NCBI GenBank assembly: GCA_029884425.1
Contig: JAOUHV010000002.1
Span: forward strand, 1-64,000
Direction of reading: 5' to 3'
DNA: 64,000 bases
Source of the DNA: Gammaproteobacteria bacterium
GTDB taxonomy: Bacteria > Pseudomonadota > Gammaproteobacteria > S012-40
Shown here: piece by piece, positions 59,379 to 64,000 of the stretch
How the letters are laid out: each line of letters begins with the position of its first letter
Position numbering within the stretch: the stretch's first letter is position 1
Translations under genes and position numbers: made by a program
Notes under the pieces: generated by a model
The model's database searches: none
Told to the model about the DNA's origin: nothing
Seen by the model: only the letters and a program-made list of their open reading frames with translations

Positions 59379-59501
59379 TTAATCCTTAAAGCCAAAATGC
59401 AAAAACAGCAGGATAAACGGCCCTGCAACAATGATCAGGCCCAATAGCGCGATAACAATCTTTCGCCCCAGAGATAAATCCGCAAAGTCACCTAGCATCA
59501 T
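59379..59501 (-). CDS. Small single-pass membrane peptide (40 aa)
   Basis: ATGATG at 59496-59501 opens a 40-residue frame ending TAA at 59379-59381. The sequence has a short soluble N-terminus (GDFADLSLGRK) and one strong hydrophobic helix (IVIALLGLIIVAGPFILLF) with a basic/aromatic end. It fills the gap between the ABC-transporter ATPase gene and the alkylation-repair gene. No family is recognised; it is too hydrophobic and well-formed to be obvious noise. Confidence 0.5.
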   Translation of the reverse strand: MMLGDFADLSLGRKIVIALLGLIIVAGPFILLFLHFGFKD

Positions 59502-59519
59502 CCATATCCCAACAATGTT

Positions 59520-61547
59520 TTATTGTTTTGAATTTGCCGGCGACGCGTACAGATAACAGCGCACCACATGACCATCACCCAGATTCGTCATCGCCGGATA
59601 AGACTGTGAACACTCAGGCTTGGCTTCCGCACAACGAGGATGGAAATGGCAACCCTGTGGTGGCTGAATGGGCGAAGGTGGATCGCCCTGCAACTGCACC
59701 TTTTCGATTTTGCTTTCCTGATCCACCACCGGCACCGCCGACAGCAATGCTCGCGTATAGGGATGCATGGGCCGCTCAAGAATGGTTGCCACCTTGCCTT
59801 GCTCGACAATTCGCCCCAGGTACATCACGGCAACTTCGTCTGCCAAATACGCAACCACCGAAATATTGTGCGTTATGAACAAAAAGGTGAGACCTAATTC
59901 GTTCTGCAATTTTTTCAGCAGATTGAGAATTTGCGCCTGCACCGACACATCCAGTGCAGACGTTGGCTCATCACAAACAATCAGCTTTGGATTCACCGCC
60001 AAGGCACGCGCAATACAAATTCGCTGGCGCTGACCACCAGAAAACTCGTGCGGATAGCGGAATTTATGCGCAGGTGACAAGCCAACCTGATTCAACAATT
60101 CATCCACTCTGGCCATACGCTCATCGCGGTTGGCACCAATATTTTGCGCCAACATACCTTCTTCGATGATGTCACCCACCATCATCCGTGGATTCATGGA
60201 TGAAAATGGGTCCTGGAAAATAATCTGAAAATCGCGTCGCGCCTTGCGTAGTGCTGCGCTTTTTAGCTGGGTCAATTCGACACCATCAAACACCACCGAA
60301 CCGGCCGTAGGACGAGTTAATTGCAGCACACTCTTGCCCAAGGTGGTCTTGCCACAACCCGACTCACCCACCAACGCCAATGTCCGGCCTTTCTCCACTT
60401 GCAGGCTGACACCATCCACCGCATAGACATAACCTGCGGTGCGCTTGAACAAGCCTTTGGTGATGGGGAAGTGAACTTTCAGGTCGGTAATTTTTATCAG
60501 CGTTTCCGCAATGCGTGATTGAGGCGTATACGTAACAACCTCTGTATCATGCTTTACCACCTGATGACCGCCATATGTCGGATCATGTAAAAAGCATCGA
60601 ACACCTTCATGCCCGACGCCAGCAATCCAGGCAGGCACCTGCTGATTACATACTTCCCAGGCATACGAACAACGCGGTGCGAAACGACAACTATGGAAGG
60701 TTTGATCCAGCGATGGAACGCGTCCAGGAATTTGCGCCAATGCCTGATCGCGCTTTTTCATGCTCGGCAGCGCTTCAAATAATTTTTGGCTGTACGGATG
60801 CTGGGGATTGGTGAAAAAGTTGTGGCGCGTTGCAGTCTCGACTATCTGGCCGGCATACATCACCGCGACCTGATCAACCATTTCCGACACCACGCCCAAG
60901 TCATGGGTAATCAACAGCACAGCCATACCGGTCTTGCGCTGCAAATCCTTGAGCAAATCCAACACCTGCGCCTGAATGGTCACATCCAGCGCAGTGGTCG
61001 GCTCGTCGGCAATCAATAAATCCGGCTCACATGCCAGCGCAATGGCAATCATCACCCGCTGCTTCATCCCGCCAGAAAGCTGATGTGGATATTCATCCAC
61101 GCGAGATTCCGGCGCGGGAATGCCCACCGCTTCCAACAATTCGATAATGCGTTCGCGCGCAGCGCGGCCACTCAGATTTTTGTGTCGCTTAAGTACCTCG
61201 CCAATCTGGGTGCCCACCGTCAACACCGGATTGAGCGACGTCATCGGCTCCTGAAAAATCATCGCAATCCGGTTGCCACGCACATTGCGCATGGCAACCT
61301 CCGGCAGACAGAGCAAATCTTCACCATCCAGCAACACTTCACCGGAAAAATTGGTTGAAGCCTGTTGCGGCAGCAGTCGCATAATCGACAAGGCCGTCAT
61401 CGATTTTCCGCAGCCGGACTCTCCCAGCAGCGCGAACGTCTCGCCCCGACGGACTTGAAAACTGACACCGTCAACAATCGTGGCTACACCGTTGCGGGTA
61501 TCAAACCAGGTTTTGAGATTCTTTACTTCCAGCAGCACATCACTCAT
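59520..61547 (-). CDS. yejF: Fused oligopeptide ABC transporter ATP-binding protein (YejF-like)
   Basis: 675 residues with two ABC modules. First: [41 protein letters not shown]. Second: [41 protein letters not shown]. Each is followed by an oligopeptide-type C-terminal tail with cysteines ([17 protein letters not shown]). This is the Opp/Dpp double ATPase arrangement of YejF. It follows the two permease genes, whose order B-E-F matches yej. Confidence 0.93.
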   Translation of the reverse strand: MSDVLLEVKNLKTWFDTRNGVATIVDGVSFQVRRGETFALLGESGCGKSMTALSIMRLLPQQASTNFSGEVLLDGEDLLCLPEVAMRNVRGNRIAMIFQEPMTSLNPVLTVGTQIGEVLKRHKNLSGRAARERIIELLEAVGIPAPESRVDEYPHQLSGGMKQRVMIAIALACEPDLLIADEPTTALDVTIQAQVLDLLKDLQRKTGMAVLLITHDLGVVSEMVDQVAVMYAGQIVETATRHNFFTNPQHPYSQKLFEALPSMKKRDQALAQIPGRVPSLDQTFHSCRFAPRCSYAWEVCNQQVPAWIAGVGHEGVRCFLHDPTYGGHQVVKHDTEVVTYTPQSRIAETLIKITDLKVHFPITKGLFKRTAGYVYAVDGVSLQVEKGRTLALVGESGCGKTTLGKSVLQLTRPTAGSVVFDGVELTQLKSAALRKARRDFQIIFQDPFSSMNPRMMVGDIIEEGMLAQNIGANRDERMARVDELLNQVGLSPAHKFRYPHEFSGGQRQRICIARALAVNPKLIVCDEPTSALDVSVQAQILNLLKKLQNELGLTFLFITHNISVVAYLADEVAVMYLGRIVEQGKVATILERPMHPYTRALLSAVPVVDQESKIEKVQLQGDPPSPIQPPQGCHFHPRCAEAKPECSQSYPAMTNLGDGHVVRCYLYASPANSKQ

Positions 61548-61561
61548 GGCATCACTTTCAA

Positions 61562-63064
61562 CTATTGCTTGCGAATGCGTGGATCAAAGGCATCACGCAC
61601 TGCATCAGAAAACAGATTGGCTGCCAGCACCAGCACGAACATAAAAATAAATGCCGCCAGCAACGACCACCAAACGATAGGTTCACGCGCCATTTCCAGA
61701 CGCGCACCGTTGATCAAATTTCCCCAGCTATGCATGGACGGATCAACACCCACGCCCACATAACTTAAAACGGCTTCGGCCAACACCAGGCCAGAAAAAT
61801 CGAGCACCACAGCAATCAACACCAGGTGCATGACATTGGGCTGAATGTGGCGCTGAATGATTTTAAATTTTGATACGCCAAATGCTTCCGCCGCCTGCAC
61901 AAACTCCATTTCGCGCAGTTTCAATGCCTCGCCCCGCAACAATCTGGCCAAACCCGTCCAGGAGGTAATACCCAAAATCACACACAGGAAAAACAGCCGT
62001 AAATCGGCGCGATGGGTTTCGGTTTCAAACAGCTCCGGATGGTTGCTCATGTAAACCTGCATCATCAACACTGCCGCAGCAATCAACAGCACGCCCGGAA
62101 TGGAATTGAGCGTGGTGTACAAATACTGGATCACATCGTCGACCCAGCCCTTAAAATAGCCTGCCATAATGCCCAGCATGACCGCAAACGGCAGCATGAT
62201 CAGCGTCGTCAGCGTACCTATCACCAAGCCGGTGCGAATACTTTTTATCGCCTGATACAACACATCCTGACCAACTTTATCCGTGCCCAGCACGTGATAT
62301 TTAGGCGCATAGACTGCAATCATTGCTATCAGGACAAACAAAATGCCCATCGTTAAAAAAATCACATGCCAGGCCACATCGGATTTGCCAAACACAACAT
62401 CCTTCAGCGCCGCGCTAAAGCTTTTTTGCCAAAGCTGCGACAAGCGCACTACAACCAAGCTAACCAGCAGCAGCCAGCAGCCTATGCCCCATAATGCGCC
62501 TTGCATTCCCAGCGAACCAATATCCTCAGCCCAATCCTCGTCAGGATTTTGCAAATGCGCACCACCGAACTGCAAGCGGGGGTACACGCGCATTTTCTGA
62601 CCATCCTCTCCTTCGACGGTTTCTTTGGCATACAGATGCGTCGCAAATGGTGCTGAATAGGTTTTTTCTTCCTGTTCGCGCATTGGCCCCAACACCAAGT
62701 CCAATACGCTGAGCACATCGGCAGAATAATGCTGCTCCTGGCTTTGTTCCTGCGCTTGCGCCGGCAAACGAAAATGCACCGAGTCCAGCAAGCCCACCAG
62801 CACATACGCCAGCAATATCACCAGCGAGGCCATCCCCAGGCGACTGCGCAACACCTGACGCCACGGGTCACGATAATGTTCGCGACCACGTGCGTACAAC
62901 ACGAAGCCGGTAATCGCCAGCAGCAACAAATAAACCAGCGCATCGGTCCACAGCACCACGGGTTTGGCGTCCGCCGTCAGCATCGCGCTGACATAAGCCA
63001 ATAACACAAGCAACGCCACGCCGCCCAGCCAAATGACACTGCTATGCCGTTTTACTTTGTCCAT
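61562..63064 (-). CDS. yejE: Oligopeptide ABC transporter permease with long N-terminus (YejE-like)
   Basis: The C-terminal half is a standard OppC-type permease (LGTDKVGQDVLYQAIKSIRTGLVIG, and the EAA loop EFVQAAEAFGVSKFKIIQRHIQPN). The N-terminal half is longer than usual: 500 residues against about 340 in Escherichia coli YejE, with an extra pair of helices and a large periplasmic loop containing EQSQEQHYSADVLSVLDL. The ATG overlaps the stop of the adjacent permease. The loop may contact a binding protein. Confidence 0.9.
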   Translation of the reverse strand: MDKVKRHSSVIWLGGVALLVLLAYVSAMLTADAKPVVLWTDALVYLLLLAITGFVLYARGREHYRDPWRQVLRSRLGMASLVILLAYVLVGLLDSVHFRLPAQAQEQSQEQHYSADVLSVLDLVLGPMREQEEKTYSAPFATHLYAKETVEGEDGQKMRVYPRLQFGGAHLQNPDEDWAEDIGSLGMQGALWGIGCWLLLVSLVVVRLSQLWQKSFSAALKDVVFGKSDVAWHVIFLTMGILFVLIAMIAVYAPKYHVLGTDKVGQDVLYQAIKSIRTGLVIGTLTTLIMLPFAVMLGIMAGYFKGWVDDVIQYLYTTLNSIPGVLLIAAAVLMMQVYMSNHPELFETETHRADLRLFFLCVILGITSWTGLARLLRGEALKLREMEFVQAAEAFGVSKFKIIQRHIQPNVMHLVLIAVVLDFSGLVLAEAVLSYVGVGVDPSMHSWGNLINGARLEMAREPIVWWSLLAAFIFMFVLVLAANLFSDAVRDAFDPRIRKQ

Positions 63065-64000
63065 CAGCCCAACCTAATCCGCGGATCAACCAACGTGTAG
63101 GAAATATCGGTCAATGTCAGACCGATGATGTACAACACCGATCCCAAAAACACCATCGAGCGCACAATCGCAAAGTCCTGGCTGTTAATCGCATCAATGG
63201 TGTAACTACCCAGCCCTGGAATACCAAAAAACGATTCGACAATCAGGCTACCCATGAACAACAGCGGCAGCACCACGACTGCGCCGGTCAAAATTGGAAT
63301 CATCGCGTTTTTGAGCACATGCTTGAACAGCACAACATTTTCGCCCAAACCTTTGGAGCGCGCCGTGCGAACATAATCACGATTTATTTCTTCGAGGAAA
63401 ATGGTGCGATACCAGCGTGTTCCCGAACCAATCCCGCCAATCACACCGATAATCACCGGCAGAATAATAAACTTGAACGCATCACTTCCAGTTTCGTAAC
63501 CGGAGATAGGCACTAGATGCAGCATTTTGCCCACTAGCCATTGACCACCGATGATGTAAAACAGACCTGAAATAGACATCAACACCACGCACAACACCAC
63601 GGCGCTCACATCCAGATAACTACCACGGAAAAATGCAACCAGTAACGCAAAGGTAATGTTAACCAGCAGTCCAATGATAAAGGTAGGCAATGCAATGGCC
63701 AGACTGGGCCACATTCGTTCACCGATGTCTTGGGCAATATCGCGACCTGCGTCCGACAAACCAAATTCAAAGGTGAATAATTTTTCGCTGTTCTGGTAAA
63801 AGATGGTCTCGGTAACAACTCCCAGCCCCACCTCATCATCGTTAAACAACAAGGGCTTGTCGTAACCGTGCTCCACCTTCCATTGCTGCACAGCTTCAGG
63901 AGTGACACGCTTCTCACCCAAATGCATTCTCGCCATGTCATCTGGCGAGTTGACCACAAAGAACAGCACAAAGGTAATCAGATTCACGCCCAACAAAATC
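63064..64000 (-). CDS. yejB: Oligopeptide ABC transporter permease (YejB-like), N-terminus outside window
   Basis: Reads in frame to the right edge, with LLGVNLITFVLFFVVNSP at the start visible here, FIIGLLVNITFALLVAFFRG and the EAA loop NRDYVRTARSKGLGENVVLFKHVLKNAMIPI, ending in SYTLVDPRIRLG. The true start lies beyond 64000, so only the C-terminal portion is covered. Next in order is the YejE-like gene, four-base coupling being typical of such transporters. Confidence 0.9.
   Translation of the reverse strand, partial: ILLGVNLITFVLFFVVNSPDDMARMHLGEKRVTPEAVQQWKVEHGYDKPLLFNDDEVGLGVVTETIFYQNSEKLFTFEFGLSDAGRDIAQDIGERMWPSLAIALPTFIIGLLVNITFALLVAFFRGSYLDVSAVVLCVVLMSISGLFYIIGGQWLVGKMLHLVPISGYETGSDAFKFIILPVIIGVIGGIGSGTRWYRTIFLEEINRDYVRTARSKGLGENVVLFKHVLKNAMIPILTGAVVVLPLLFMGSLIVESFFGIPGLGSYTIDAINSQDFAIVRSMVFLGSVLYIIGLTLTDISYTLVDPRIRLG

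Overview
The window reads as a gammaproteobacterial chromosome; I cannot place it below class. The evidence is gene order: nadB divergent from rpoE-rseA-rseC-mucD, a ygfX-sdhE pair and ygfZ flanking sdhCDAB, a BarA-like hybrid kinase, and a REC-PP2C-kinase/STAS pair of the Pseudomonas HsbR-HsbA type. Coding density is very high and no tRNA, rRNA, CRISPR array or transposase was seen.

Region 1 (1-26.3 kb, all genes on the minus strand, visibly more AT-rich than the rest) is a surface-glycan locus. In the direction of transcription it holds three glycosyltransferases, a WcaJ-type initiating phosphotransferase, an O-antigen polymerase/ligase-like protein, ddhA-ddhB-ddhC plus a paratose-synthase-like reductase and CDP-tyvelose epimerase, a Wzx-type flippase, three GT2 enzymes, an EPS-associated MarR-type regulator, rmlB-A-C-D for dTDP-L-rhamnose, and a complete pseB-C-F-G-H-I set for CMP-pseudaminic acid. 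PseH is fused to a MaoC-type (R)-hydratase domain with an intact catalytic motif, which suggests it helps make a 3-hydroxyacyl pseudaminic acid. At the left edge, two small genes bounded by attC-like sites look like integron gene cassettes. They lie between pseI and a gene resembling the LIC12162 transferase family that has lost its N-terminus.

Region 2 (26.3-36.5 kb) is core: mucD, rseC, rseA and rpoE (rseB is missing), then nadB, ygfX, sdhE, sdhBADC and ygfZ.

Region 3 (36.5-46.5 kb, minus strand) is a sensory island: MCP-like protein, STAS protein, REC-PP2C-HATPase protein, LuxR-type response regulator, TonB-dependent receptor, a stand-alone ABC-type substrate-binding protein, and a BarA-like hybrid kinase whose start codon overlaps the binding-protein gene.

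Region 4 (46.7-56.0 kb, plus strand) looks like a secretion/surface operon: a TPR plus beta-barrel protein resembling Slam (type XI secretion), a FecR-domain protein whose C-terminus resembles a TbpB-like barrel, a small secreted protein, and a 1334-residue secreted beta-propeller/HYR-repeat protein. A strong terminator follows, then a CHASE2 adenylate/guanylate cyclase.

Region 5 (56.0-64.0 kb, minus strand) holds a class V aminotransferase-like enzyme, a lipoprotein, an AlkD-like glycosylase, a 40-residue membrane peptide, and an oligopeptide ABC importer (fused ATPase and two permeases, the last cut by the window edge).

The best candidates for something undescribed are the PseH-MaoC fusion, the cassette insertion in the pse locus, the Slam/FecR/HYR operon, and the binding-protein/hybrid-kinase/receptor sensing module. 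All functions are read from sequence alone.
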